Assembly: GCF_024129735.1 (NCBI RefSeq)
Contig: NZ_JAMXXK010000012.1
Coordinates: forward strand, 1-64,000
Direction: 5' to 3'
DNA: 64,000 bases
Source: Acinetobacter lwoffii
Lineage (GTDB): Bacteria; Pseudomonadota; Gammaproteobacteria; Pseudomonadales; Moraxellaceae
Shown: piece by piece, positions 1 through 7,871 of the stretch
How positions within the stretch are numbered: the first letter of the stretch is position 1
Layout: every line of letters begins with the position of its first letter
Made by a program: the position numbers and the translations under genes
The notes under the pieces: model-generated
Database searches by the model: none
Told to the model about the DNA's origin: nothing
What the model saw: only the letters and a program-made list of their open reading frames with translations

Positions 1-71
1 TTCAACTGCTCTCGGAATATTCAATAGATGAACTCAATGAGATAGCCACAATGGCATTAGGTATCTCATAG
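1..71 (+). CDS. 3' end of an unidentified gene (partial)
   Basis: In the third forward frame the window opens inside an open frame that ends with a TAG stop at 69-71. The 22 visible residues are helix-like and moderately acidic (QLLSEYSIDELNEIATMALG and on). They read like the C-terminus of a real protein, but too little is present to name a family. The gene converges on plsB, which ends at 115. A 9-bp inverted repeat (58-66 with 78-86) overlaps the stop codon. The call is tentative because short open frames at a window edge can arise by chance. Confidence 0.4.
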   Translation, partial: QLLSEYSIDELNEIATMALGIS

Positions 72-114
72 ATGTGTAGATACCTATGCCTGAAAGGAGA
101 GGGAATAAAAAGCC

Positions 115-2682
115 TTACTTCTTTTTCCGCTTCGCGCGTTTCTTGGCTTGTTCAGCCGCAACTGCATCCAAAGCTTCTTTCAGTTCTTCATCCGTAAAAT
201 CGGTGATGTGATGTAGCATCTGCAACTTCACTTCATCCAGTACCAGATCCGCATATTGCGCTACATTGGTCAGTTGTTCATCAAAGATAATGGCATTGTC
301 TTCATTGGTACATAGATAACCTTTTTGGGTTAGGACTTTAATGAAGCTCTGGAACAGGGCTTTGTCGAAGAACTCTGGCGAGTTAAACTCATACAACACA
401 GACAGGCGCTGCCCAACCAGATAACTGAGTTCTTCCACCTGACGGGTTGAGATATTGCCAGAACCGCGTTGGGTAATCAGTGCCAAAGTCATGTAATAAC
501 GTTCCAGACTTTGAGTTACGGGCGCAGCCAGAATTTCAAGCTGATGATGCGCTTCTGTATTCGGTGCCGGTGCAATCAGGTTTTCACCATCTTGTGTAAT
601 CAGTTTCGAGGCAATTAAGCTGTCAATATGCGCATTCACTTGATCCTGAATTTCATCTTCATGCCATTTTAAGAACAGTTCGGCTTTAAGGAATGGATAC
701 AGGGTACTGCTGATATTCACGACATCATGACGGCGAATGGTACCGTTATGTTCAACCAAGGCTGCAATTAAAGATGGCAGCACAAAGGTGTGCACAATAT
801 TATTGCGGAAATACGTCAGCAGAACTGCCTGATTATCTTCAATGGCAATGATATCGCCCAGTACATGCTTGACCCGCTTGATCAGTTTCAGCTTCATTGC
901 ATAGGCAATAATTTCCTTGCCAGAAAGCGGCGTCACCTGCATGCGCTCGTCATAAGGTAGAGCTTCCAGCAAGGTGCGATAGGTGTCCAGCTGCTTGATA
1001 CAGATCTCTTCATCCAGCGTATGTTTTGGCGTAGCCAGCAAGATTAAAGACAATATCGATACCGGATTGATTACGACCGCACTGTTGATATTTTCCAGAA
1101 TGGCCTGCGCAGCGCTATTCACTGCATCAGAAACCGCTTGTGGAATCGGATCATCATTCTTTTCGATCTTGATATTTTCTGCGCCATGCTGTTTCAGAAT
1201 ATCATCCAAAAATACAGGGTTCCCGAAGTTCAGGTGTACCTTGCCAAAAATACGTTCAATCTTGCGCAGAGTTTTCAAAATTCCAAAAATAGACTCTGCC
1301 TCTTTCGGCTTGCCACTCATTTCACCGACATAAGTGCCACCTTCCATCAGGCGTTCATAGCCGATATAGGTCGGCAAAAATACGATCGGTTTAGATTTGC
1401 CACGTAAATGACCATGCACGGTCATCGCCAGCATCCCGGTTTTTGGCGGAAGCAAACGACCGGTACGTGAACGGCCACCTTCAATAAAATATTCCAGCGG
1501 GGTATTACGTGACAGGACGCTATACAGATATTCTTTAAACACTGTGGTATAGAGCGCATTGCCGCGGAAGGTACGGCGAATAAAGAAGGCACCACCACCG
1601 CGTAAAATTTGACCGACAAAAGGCATATTCAGGTTATCGCCCGCAGCGATATACGGCACCATCAAGCCACGACGATAGATCACATAAGACAATAACAAAT
1701 AGTCGATGTGACTACGGTGACATGGGGTATAGACAATTTCATAATCCTTGGCCAGTTCACGCACGGTACTGAAATTATGCACTTCCACACCATCATAAAG
1801 CTGGGTCCATAAGCGGGTCAGGGCTTTATCGGCAAAACGTACGGTAGAATGAGAATAGTCGGAAACGATTTCGTTCAGATAACCGATGGCGCGACGTTCA
1901 GACTCCAGCATCGAGATTTTGCTGCGAATACTGTCATTGCGAATCGCCGCCTGTACATCTGGCGACTTGATCAGACCATGCATCACATTACGGCGGTCGG
2001 ACAGATCCGGCCCGAGAATGACTTCACGCTGACCATCCAGGTAATCATTTAAAGTGCTGACAATATAAGTTGCTGGCGCTGAATTTGGATGCGTCTCTTT
2101 GGCAAAGTTAATCAAGGTGCGTAAAGATTGCGGTTCATGAAACTCTAAATAAGACTGGCGACCATGCAGGCCGATATTGACCAGTTGTTTGACCCGGCTT
2201 GGCGTAGACCAAGTATCGGTAAATAAAAGCTTAAACCAGGAATCTTCTTTCTCAGGTTCACGTCCCCAAAGTACTGTTACCGGAACCAGTTCGACATCCA
2301 GCTCAGGATGCTGTTCCAGGATTTCAATCAGACGTAACAGGCGCGGCGGGAAAGCATGCGGGGGAGAACTCAACAGGTTGTTTTCATCATGATGTTGCAG
2401 AAACAGTACTGATGCTTTTTCTTTGTTGTTGCCGATCTGCATTGGATCAAGGGCAGCCGGTAATTTTAAACGGCGCGTTTCTGCATCGACCACCAGTGCA
2501 TTACTGCGCGAATGGTTCTGTAAAACGTAGCAGACCAGCTTTCGCGAGTCTGTTGCAGTCTGATCAGATTCAGGCGCTGTCACTTCACTTGGTACTTCCC
2601 CAAGAACATGAGGGGTAACCACAAGATCAAGTAACTTACTTGAAAGCTTGCGATACATTTGACCAAAGCCATTCTTGGACAT
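115..2682 (-). CDS. plsB: Glycerol-3-phosphate 1-O-acyltransferase PlsB
   Basis: PlsB acylates sn-glycerol-3-phosphate at position 1 using acyl-ACP or acyl-CoA, the first committed step of phospholipid synthesis at the inner membrane. The acyltransferase H(X4)D box is visible as HRSHID at residues 322-327. It is followed by the FFIRRTFRGN block and the EGGRSRTG block at about 401-408, in family order. At 855 aa the length matches PlsB (about 800-850). The frame stays open upstream to 2832, but AGGAG just before the ATG at 2682 and the usual family N-terminus support the shorter start. The C-terminus is strongly basic. It is transcribed divergently from tesB. No clear terminator was seen after it. 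Confidence 0.95.
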   Translation of the reverse strand: MSKNGFGQMYRKLSSKLLDLVVTPHVLGEVPSEVTAPESDQTATDSRKLVCYVLQNHSRSNALVVDAETRRLKLPAALDPMQIGNNKEKASVLFLQHHDENNLLSSPPHAFPPRLLRLIEILEQHPELDVELVPVTVLWGREPEKEDSWFKLLFTDTWSTPSRVKQLVNIGLHGRQSYLEFHEPQSLRTLINFAKETHPNSAPATYIVSTLNDYLDGQREVILGPDLSDRRNVMHGLIKSPDVQAAIRNDSIRSKISMLESERRAIGYLNEIVSDYSHSTVRFADKALTRLWTQLYDGVEVHNFSTVRELAKDYEIVYTPCHRSHIDYLLLSYVIYRRGLMVPYIAAGDNLNMPFVGQILRGGGAFFIRRTFRGNALYTTVFKEYLYSVLSRNTPLEYFIEGGRSRTGRLLPPKTGMLAMTVHGHLRGKSKPIVFLPTYIGYERLMEGGTYVGEMSGKPKEAESIFGILKTLRKIERIFGKVHLNFGNPVFLDDILKQHGAENIKIEKNDDPIPQAVSDAVNSAAQAILENINSAVVINPVSILSLILLATPKHTLDEEICIKQLDTYRTLLEALPYDERMQVTPLSGKEIIAYAMKLKLIKRVKHVLGDIIAIEDNQAVLLTYFRNNIVHTFVLPSLIAALVEHNGTIRRHDVVNISSTLYPFLKAELFLKWHEDEIQDQVNAHIDSLIASKLITQDGENLIAPAPNTEAHHQLEILAAPVTQSLERYYMTLALITQRGSGNISTRQVEELSYLVGQRLSVLYEFNSPEFFDKALFQSFIKVLTQKGYLCTNEDNAIIFDEQLTNVAQYADLVLDEVKLQMLHHITDFTDEELKEALDAVAAEQAKKRAKRKKK

Positions 2683-2965
2683 AGCTGCTCCTAATTTTAC
2701 TGACCAAAACCACAGGACTTCTGAGGGGGATTTATTTTGCGGGTTTCTAAAGCGAAACCATATATCTTTTTTTAACAACTTCAACAGAAGTGCTTCAATT
2801 TTAGCGTGAAAGCAGGTGCTTTTCCTAGTCACTTATGACATCAGTATGACAGAACAGTCATGCAAACTTTAGAGTTTCGTTCTGATTTTGTGGCAGAATA
2901 TTCCAGATTCGTTATTTAGATCTGTTTTTCCATTTTGGATATCTCCAATATTACGTAGGTTGCTT

Positions 2966-3838
2966 ATGAATGCCTTAACACAGGAACTGGTCGAGCTGCT
3001 CAGCTTAGAAAAGTTAGAAGAAAACATTTTCCGGGGAATCAGCCGTAATCTGGTAGGCAAGCGCGTATTTGGCGGTCAGGTTTTGGGGCAGGCACTCCGC
3101 GCAGCCTCTTATACTACAGACCGTCCGGCGCATTCATTACATGCCTATTTCCTGTTTGGTGGTGATGTCAATGCACCCATTATTTATGAAGTAGAACGGA
3201 TCCGTGACGGTAAAAGCTTTATCAGTCGCCAGGTTCGTGCAATTCAGCATGGCCGGACTATTTTCATGTGTATGGTGTCTTTTGCAGAGCCGGAAGAAGG
3301 TTTGAATTATCAGATTTCAGGGCCTGAATATCCGCCAGCAGAAAGCCTGAAAAATGAAGCAGAACTGATCAAACAAATGATCGAGTTTATTCCGGAAAAT
3401 GTCCGTGCGTCTTTCACCCGTGATCGTCATGTGGAAATTCGCCCGGTCAATCCGCAAAATCCATTCCAGCCTCAACCTGAAGCACCGTCTTATGCGCACT
3501 ATATCCGTACGCATGACCGTATTGCTGCAGAAGTTGATCAGATCTCTTTGCATCAGGCCATTGCTGCTTTCTATTCCGACTTTACCTTGATGACCACGGC
3601 GCTTCGTCCACATGGTCTGAGCTATATCTCGCCAAGTTTACAATGTGCCAGTATTGACCATGCCATGTACTTCCATAAACCGTTCCGTGCAGATGAATGG
3701 ATGCTTTACGATATGGATGCCACCCAAAGCGCCAGTTCACGCGGCCTGAATTTTGGCCGGATGTGGCAGAACGGTGAGCTGGTCTGCAGTACGACTCAGG
3801 AAGGCCTGATCCGTTTGCGTGAAATCGAGACGCAATAA
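2966..3838 (+). CDS. tesB: Acyl-CoA thioesterase II TesB
   Basis: TesB hydrolyses medium- and long-chain acyl-CoA to free fatty acid and CoA in the cytoplasm. At 290 aa it has the family's double hot-dog layout. Visible landmarks are GKRVFGGQVLGQAL near the N-terminus, a YSDFTLM segment carrying the presumed catalytic Asp, the LQCASIDHAMYFHKPF block, and a C-terminal TTQEGLIR segment carrying the presumed catalytic Gln. The frame is open from 2888. The ATG at 2966 matches the family N-terminus, although only a weak GTAGG ribosome-binding site precedes it. It is followed by an intrinsic terminator and appears monocistronic. Confidence 0.93.
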   Translation: MNALTQELVELLSLEKLEENIFRGISRNLVGKRVFGGQVLGQALRAASYTTDRPAHSLHAYFLFGGDVNAPIIYEVERIRDGKSFISRQVRAIQHGRTIFMCMVSFAEPEEGLNYQISGPEYPPAESLKNEAELIKQMIEFIPENVRASFTRDRHVEIRPVNPQNPFQPQPEAPSYAHYIRTHDRIAAEVDQISLHQAIAAFYSDFTLMTTALRPHGLSYISPSLQCASIDHAMYFHKPFRADEWMLYDMDATQSASSRGLNFGRMWQNGELVCSTTQEGLIRLREIETQ

Positions 3839-3850
3839 TTTTTTCTTGCT

Positions 3851-3881
3851 CAAAAAGCCGAATCTCAGATTCGGTTTTTTT
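3851..3881 (+). terminator. Intrinsic terminator after tesB
   Basis: CCGAATC (3858-3864) pairs with GATTCGG (3868-3874) across a TCA loop and is followed by seven T residues. It lies 12 bases after the tesB stop. Confidence 0.85.
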
Positions 3882-3999
3882 GTTTTTAAGCTGGATGAAA
3901 ATGGCCAGTCGATGCCATGTCCTTACACCGCGTTTATAAAATATTACTCGATTCTATAGACACTGCATGGCATAGTGCGGCTTAAGATCAATATTAAAA

Positions 4000-5259
4000 A
4001 TGCATGAAAAGATGAGCTTAAATACGCAAATTCTAATTGCCGCCGTATTGGGGGTACTGTTTGGATTTCTACTGACGATATTTCCGCAGACCTCATTTTT
4101 TGATATCAGCTTATATGGCATCGGTATTGTCAGCAGTATTTTTATTGGCTTGTTAAAAATGCTGTTAGTGCCGCTGATTTTTAGCTCAATCGTGGTCGGT
4201 GTATCGAATCTGCAGGCGGGTGGGCAACTGAGCCGTACCTGGAAAATTACCCTGATGTGTTGTGTGACCACCACCACCTTGGCGCTCATTTTAGGTCTGG
4301 CGTGTGCGCATCTGTTTGATGTGGGCAAAGGCGTCGATGTACTGATGTTCCAGGATGCCATGGCACAACATCAAACACCGGATACGCTCACGCCATCTTC
4401 TTTCTTTACCAACTTTATTCAAAATACCCTGATCAATCCGTTTAAAGCCTTTGCCGATGGCAATGTCTTGGCGGTGGTAGTCTTTGCGCTATTTGTTGGT
4501 GTAGCACTGGTCGCAGGGGGAGATAAATTCCGTACTGTACGCAAGCTGAGTCACCAGTTTTTCGAGATCATGATGTTAATGATTGGCTGGGTGATGAAAC
4601 TGGCACCACTCGGTATTTTTGCCTTATTGGCCAAATTAATTGCCACTGAAGATGTTTCGGTTCTTAGTCGTCTGGCTGAATTCGCTGCGGTAGTCACCGG
4701 TACGACGATTTTTCATGGCATCGTGGTCTTGCCTTTATTGCTATGGATTTTCGGCAAGATGGATCCGGTCACGTTCTTTAAAGGCACACGTGCTGCCTTG
4801 ATTACTGCCTTTGCCACCAGTTCCAGTTCGGCCACCATGCCCCTGTCGATGAAATGCGCACAGGAAAATTTAGGGGTACGCCCACATACCGCAGGCTTTG
4901 TAATTCCACTTGGGACCCAGTTAAATATGGATGGTACGGCGCTGTATGAAGCAGCTGCAGCTCTGTTTATTGCCAATTTAATGGGGCTGGATCTGAGTCT
5001 GGGGCAGCAACTGGTGGTCTGCGCGACTGCGATGATTGCATCCTTAGGTGCACCGGGGATTCCGAGTGCCGGTATGGTGACTATGATTATGGTCTTGCAA
5101 TCGGTAGGTTTGCCTGCCGAGGCAATTGCCATTCTGTTGCCGATCGACCGTTTACTGGATACCGTACGTACAGTGGTGAATGTTCAGGGAGATATGATGA
5201 TCAGCGTGGTGGTGGACCGGCATACGCGTGAACCCGATCTTCAAGCTACAGATAGCTAA
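4000..5259 (+). CDS. Dicarboxylate/amino acid:cation symporter (DAACS family)
   Basis: This is an inner-membrane secondary transporter of the SDF/DAACS family, which takes up C4-dicarboxylates or acidic amino acids with H+ or Na+. The 419-aa length and the hydrophobic pattern fit the family. The diagnostic re-entrant loop motifs are present: a serine-rich SSSSAT stretch, NMDGTA, GIPSAG, and the conserved DRLLDTVRTVVNVQGD segment near the C-terminus. The exact substrate (glutamate/aspartate as GltP, or succinate/fumarate as DctA) cannot be read from sequence alone. Two starts are possible (4000 and 4012), neither with a strong ribosome-binding site. It stands alone between tesB and the convergent ysxC and has its own terminator. 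Confidence 0.88.
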   Translation: MHEKMSLNTQILIAAVLGVLFGFLLTIFPQTSFFDISLYGIGIVSSIFIGLLKMLLVPLIFSSIVVGVSNLQAGGQLSRTWKITLMCCVTTTTLALILGLACAHLFDVGKGVDVLMFQDAMAQHQTPDTLTPSSFFTNFIQNTLINPFKAFADGNVLAVVVFALFVGVALVAGGDKFRTVRKLSHQFFEIMMLMIGWVMKLAPLGIFALLAKLIATEDVSVLSRLAEFAAVVTGTTIFHGIVVLPLLLWIFGKMDPVTFFKGTRAALITAFATSSSSATMPLSMKCAQENLGVRPHTAGFVIPLGTQLNMDGTALYEAAAALFIANLMGLDLSLGQQLVVCATAMIASLGAPGIPSAGMVTMIMVLQSVGLPAEAIAILLPIDRLLDTVRTVVNVQGDMMISVVVDRHTREPDLQATDS

Positions 5260-5282
5260 AACATTTAAAAAAATAAAAAAAA

Positions 5283-5306
5283 GCAGGTATTTGACCTGCT
5301 TTTTTA
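5283..5306 (+). terminator. Intrinsic terminator after the symporter
   Basis: GCAGGT (5283-5288) pairs with ACCTGC (5294-5299) around ATTTG and is followed by a T run. A preceding A run makes it potentially bidirectional, so it could also serve ysxC on the minus strand. Confidence 0.8.
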
Positions 5307-5365
5307 TTTGTACGTTGAGTTTTAATAAATCAAGAATGATCACAGATCATTTAGGTGATATGGTC

Positions 5366-6313
5366 TTAATCCGCTGAACGCTTATTCTGATTTAGCTCAT
5401 CTGCCGCTTTAAGCTCGGATTGATCCTGCTCAAGCAATTCCAGCGGTTCTTCAGCTTCATTTAAAGCATGCATCGATACTTCAGCATGCTCAGAATCAGC
5501 TTCACTAAGCTCGAGCTCTTCAAGCGGTTCATCAGATTCATTTAAATCATGCGCTGATGCTTCCGGAATGCTGTCCAGATCATATTCAGATGCTTGATCT
5601 AAGGTAAAGTTCAAACGGCCACCCATGACGCTGGCCAGTTCTTCTAAACCTTGTTTGTTCATGGAGGAAAACAGTTGAATCGAGAAATCCAGCTTCATCT
5701 TTTTCAATGCCGCTTTGACTTCCTGCAAGGCTTTGGATGCAGGACCACGGTTTAGTTTGTCAGATTTGGTCAATAACACATGCACGAACAACTGGCGGGA
5801 ATAAGCCCATTCCAGCATCATTACATCAAAGTGTTGCAGGGGATGACGGATATCCATCAACAATACCAGGCCTTGCAAGCTTTGACGGTGAATCAGGTAA
5901 TTTTCCAGTTCTTTTTGCCAGACCAGTTTCATTTTTTCAGGCACAGCCGCATAACCATAACCGGGTAAGTCGACCAGACGCTGATCCGGATTACCCAGGC
6001 TGAAAAAGTTGATCATCTGGGTACGGCCAGGTTTTTTCGATGCACGTGCCAACTGTTTCTGGTTGGTCAGGGCATTAATCGCACTAGACTTACCCGCATT
6101 CGAGCGGCCGGCAAAAGCAATTTCATAGCCTGTATCTTCTACACAAAGACTGAGTTTGGGTGCACTCATTAAAAATTCGGCTTTGCGTAGCCAGTTGAGT
6201 GCGCGCACAGAATATTCAGTAATGGCAGAATCAACTTTTTTCTCGTAGCTGATCTTTTGCTTAGGCGCATGGGCTGTCTTACTGTTTTTGGATTTTCCTC
6301 TGCTGTGGTGCAT
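5366..6313 (-). CDS. ysxC: Ribosome-biogenesis GTP-binding protein YsxC/EngB with acidic C-terminal extension
   Basis: YsxC (EngB/YihA) is an essential GTPase needed for late 50S subunit assembly. The G domain is intact: G1 GRSNAGKS (69-76), the PGRTQ switch segment, G3 DLPGYG (115-120) and G4 TKSD (182-185). At 315 aa it is much longer than the usual 200-220. There is an added basic N-terminus of about 45 residues and an acidic tail of about 80 residues after residue 235. The tail holds two copies of an LNE-x-x-EPLE unit about 27 residues apart. The second copy is encoded by a nearly identical 30-bp direct repeat (5442-5471 and 5523-5552). The gene converges on the symporter and lies upstream of nsrR in the opposite sense of transcription order. 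The function of the tail is unknown. Confidence 0.93.
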   Translation of the reverse strand: MHHSRGKSKNSKTAHAPKQKISYEKKVDSAITEYSVRALNWLRKAEFLMSAPKLSLCVEDTGYEIAFAGRSNAGKSSAINALTNQKQLARASKKPGRTQMINFFSLGNPDQRLVDLPGYGYAAVPEKMKLVWQKELENYLIHRQSLQGLVLLMDIRHPLQHFDVMMLEWAYSRQLFVHVLLTKSDKLNRGPASKALQEVKAALKKMKLDFSIQLFSSMNKQGLEELASVMGGRLNFTLDQASEYDLDSIPEASAHDLNESDEPLEELELSEADSEHAEVSMHALNEAEEPLELLEQDQSELKAADELNQNKRSAD

Positions 6314-6418
6314 AACTCAACTTCAATAAATGATCTACAATGAAACATTATAAAGGAAGTCGCACAGGCAAGCGAACTTTGCCGCAAGAATAAGTCACAA
6401 GACCTGACCCGGAAGACT

Positions 6419-6859
6419 TTAAAGATTAATCAGGCCGATCGGAGAATTTGTACTGAAACGCGCATTTCGTGGCCTAATCGCATCTTTAAGCACATATTGG
6501 TCCAGACTGCTATAAAACTGTTCCACCGCATCATCTAAAATACCTTTTAAACCACAGGTCGGACGTAATACGCAGGGTGGGCTATTGCATTCCACTACAT
6601 TGCTGTCGCGTTGCAGGATCCGCACAATCTGTCCCAGCTGGAGGTTCAGGCTGGCCGGATTTAAACGTATGCCGCCACCTTTACCACGTGTGGTAATCAG
6701 CCACTCCTGTTTCGCCATAAAATGCACGATTTTCATGGCATGATTTTGTGAAACCTGTAATCGCTCGGCAAGTTCTGCAATGGTATAGGGGAGATCACGT
6801 GGCTGTGCGACATACATCAGAATCCGAAGCGCATAGTCAGTGAATTTATTGAGTTGCAT
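6419..6859 (-). CDS. nsrR: Rrf2-family nitric-oxide-sensing repressor NsrR
   Basis: NsrR is an iron-sulfur repressor that releases DNA when nitric oxide attacks its cluster. The 146-aa protein has the Rrf2 winged-helix N-terminus (MQLNKFTDYALRIL) and three cluster cysteines at residues 91, 96 and 102. Both the spacing (C-X4-C-X5-C) and the numbering are what I recall for E. coli NsrR, which separates it from IscR. It lies 97 bp downstream of the truncated flavohaemoglobin gene on the same strand. That gene's promoter contains a near-perfect NsrR operator, which strongly supports the assignment. A hairpin between the two genes may limit read-through. Confidence 0.9.
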   Translation of the reverse strand: MQLNKFTDYALRILMYVAQPRDLPYTIAELAERLQVSQNHAMKIVHFMAKQEWLITTRGKGGGIRLNPASLNLQLGQIVRILQRDSNVVECNSPPCVLRPTCGLKGILDDAVEQFYSSLDQYVLKDAIRPRNARFSTNSPIGLINL

Positions 6860-6895
6860 AACGTCAACAGCTAGAAAATGAAAGAATTGAATGTT

Positions 6896-6919
6896 AAAAG
6901 CTCCACGAATGGAGCTTTT
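6896..6919 (-). terminator. Hairpin between the flavohaemoglobin gene and nsrR
   Basis: A 10-bp perfect inverted repeat, AAAAGCTCCA (6896-6905) and TGGAGCTTTT (6910-6919), has a four-base loop. On the minus strand the stem ends in a short T run. It lies 38 bases after the 6957 gene end and looks like a partial or full terminator. Confidence 0.6.
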
Positions 6920-6956
6920 AATCAGAATCTGATGCTAGTCTAAACCGTTTTTGCAA

Positions 6957-7718
6957 TTAAAGCTTGAGCGGGGCAGACACTTCAACTACATCACCAACTT
7001 TGTAGTGGTCGATCAGTGTCTGTGCAACCGAGAATGCGGTTGGATTTTCTTCCGCTTTCACAGTAATTTGATATTGCTCGTTTTGAGCCTGATCAAAGCT
7101 AAACTGTTGTGGTTGACGAATGTGCTGTTCAGGCACCTGTACACGTACTGAAATATGTTCACCGGCTTCAGCACTTGCAATCGCTGCACCATCTTTAGCT
7201 TTAAGTGTAAAGATTTTACCTGCGTCGGTATCATTGACTGCTGCTACTTCAAATTCGCGCCAGCCCGCCCAGCCACCATTTTCAGAAGCTAGGGTGGCAT
7301 ATTTAGATTTTTCCACACCAATCAAAATATCTGCCAGTTGCATATACGCTTCTTTCCAGGCTGCAATCAGGTCTGAGTCCATGGGTACATCTAAAACTTC
7401 GCTGATCGAGTGCAACAGATTCTCACCGACAATCGCATATTGATCCGGTTGAATATCCAGGCTGACATGTTTAGTGGTAATGCGTTCGATGGCTTTGGCC
7501 AAAACGCCCGGATTGGTAATGTTTTCGGCATAGGCAAGTACTGCGGCAGCCAAGGCACGTGGTTGACGGCCAGTACTTTGATGATCCATGTTGAAGGTGT
7601 TTTTCAACTCTGGATGGTTTTTCAGCATGCGGTTATAGAAATACGTGGTAAGTGCTACGCCGTTTTCACGTAAAACAGGAACAGTCGCTTGTACAAGTTC
7701 AATATGTTGTGGAGTCAT
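6957..7718 (-). CDS. Truncated flavohaemoglobin (globin plus partial FAD domain)
   Basis: Full flavohaemoglobin (Hmp, about 396 aa) detoxifies nitric oxide using globin, FAD and NAD domains. This protein is only 253 aa. The globin domain is intact: the distal-side Tyr region TTYFYNRML, NMDHQ, and the proximal His 84 in TTKHVSLDIQ with PDQYAIVGENLL. The start of the FAD domain follows (GGWAGWREFEV), but the FAD-binding RxYS motif reads QQFS. The protein stops at GDVVEVSAPLKL, exactly where Hmp would enter the NAD domain. The sequence after the stop does not continue the family, so this is a loss and not a simple frameshift. It may act as an NO-binding globin that needs a separate reductase. 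NsrR control is visible upstream. Confidence 0.85.
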   Translation of the reverse strand: MTPQHIELVQATVPVLRENGVALTTYFYNRMLKNHPELKNTFNMDHQSTGRQPRALAAAVLAYAENITNPGVLAKAIERITTKHVSLDIQPDQYAIVGENLLHSISEVLDVPMDSDLIAAWKEAYMQLADILIGVEKSKYATLASENGGWAGWREFEVAAVNDTDAGKIFTLKAKDGAAIASAEAGEHISVRVQVPEQHIRQPQQFSFDQAQNEQYQITVKAEENPTAFSVAQTLIDHYKVGDVVEVSAPLKL

Positions 7719-7738
7719 TAGAGCCGTCTACAGGTGTT

Positions 7739-7773
7739 TTTTAAAAGATGTATTTAAATTACATCTTTTAAAA
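7739..7773. promoter_or_regulatory. NsrR operator (35-bp near-perfect palindrome)
   Basis: A perfect 14-bp inverted repeat, TTTTAAAAGATGTA (7739-7752) and TACATCTTTTAAAA (7760-7773), flanks a 7-base AT spacer. The core AAGATGTA-N7-TACATCTT fits the known NsrR consensus (AAGATG plus TTT, dyad). It lies 21 bases upstream of the flavohaemoglobin start and overlaps the predicted -10 element. Confidence 0.85.
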
Positions 7774-7784
7774 TGGCTTTACAA
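7756..7784 (-). promoter_or_regulatory. Predicted sigma-70 promoter of the flavohaemoglobin gene
   Basis: On the minus strand TTGTAA (7779-7784) and TAATTT (7756-7761) are separated by 17 bases. The -10 hexamer sits inside the NsrR palindrome, so bound NsrR would block RNA polymerase. Confidence 0.55.
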
Positions 7785-7807
7785 TAGCGCATAGTCATAA
7801 AACCATA

Positions 7808-7835
7808 AAAAAATTACGGGATATAAAAATATCCC
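7808..7835 (-). terminator. Intrinsic terminator after the yjgR-like gene
   Basis: Read on the minus strand, GGGATAT pairs with ATATCCC around a TTTT loop (7818-7835) and is followed after GTAA by a T run. It lies 36 bases after the stop of the HerA-like gene. Confidence 0.65.
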
Positions 7836-7871
7836 ATAAAAAGTGTGATGATGATCGGAAAAGGAGGGGGA

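Noticed and set aside
983-1619. Frames inside plsB on both strands
   Set aside because: They are shadows of the acyltransferase coding region with no supporting signals.
2683-2832. N-terminal extension of plsB by 50 residues
   Set aside because: The ATG at 2682 has an AGGAG site, and the extension does not resemble PlsB.
6951-7673. Plus-strand frames opposite the flavohaemoglobin gene
   Set aside because: They are antisense shadows of the conserved globin coding sequence without start signals.
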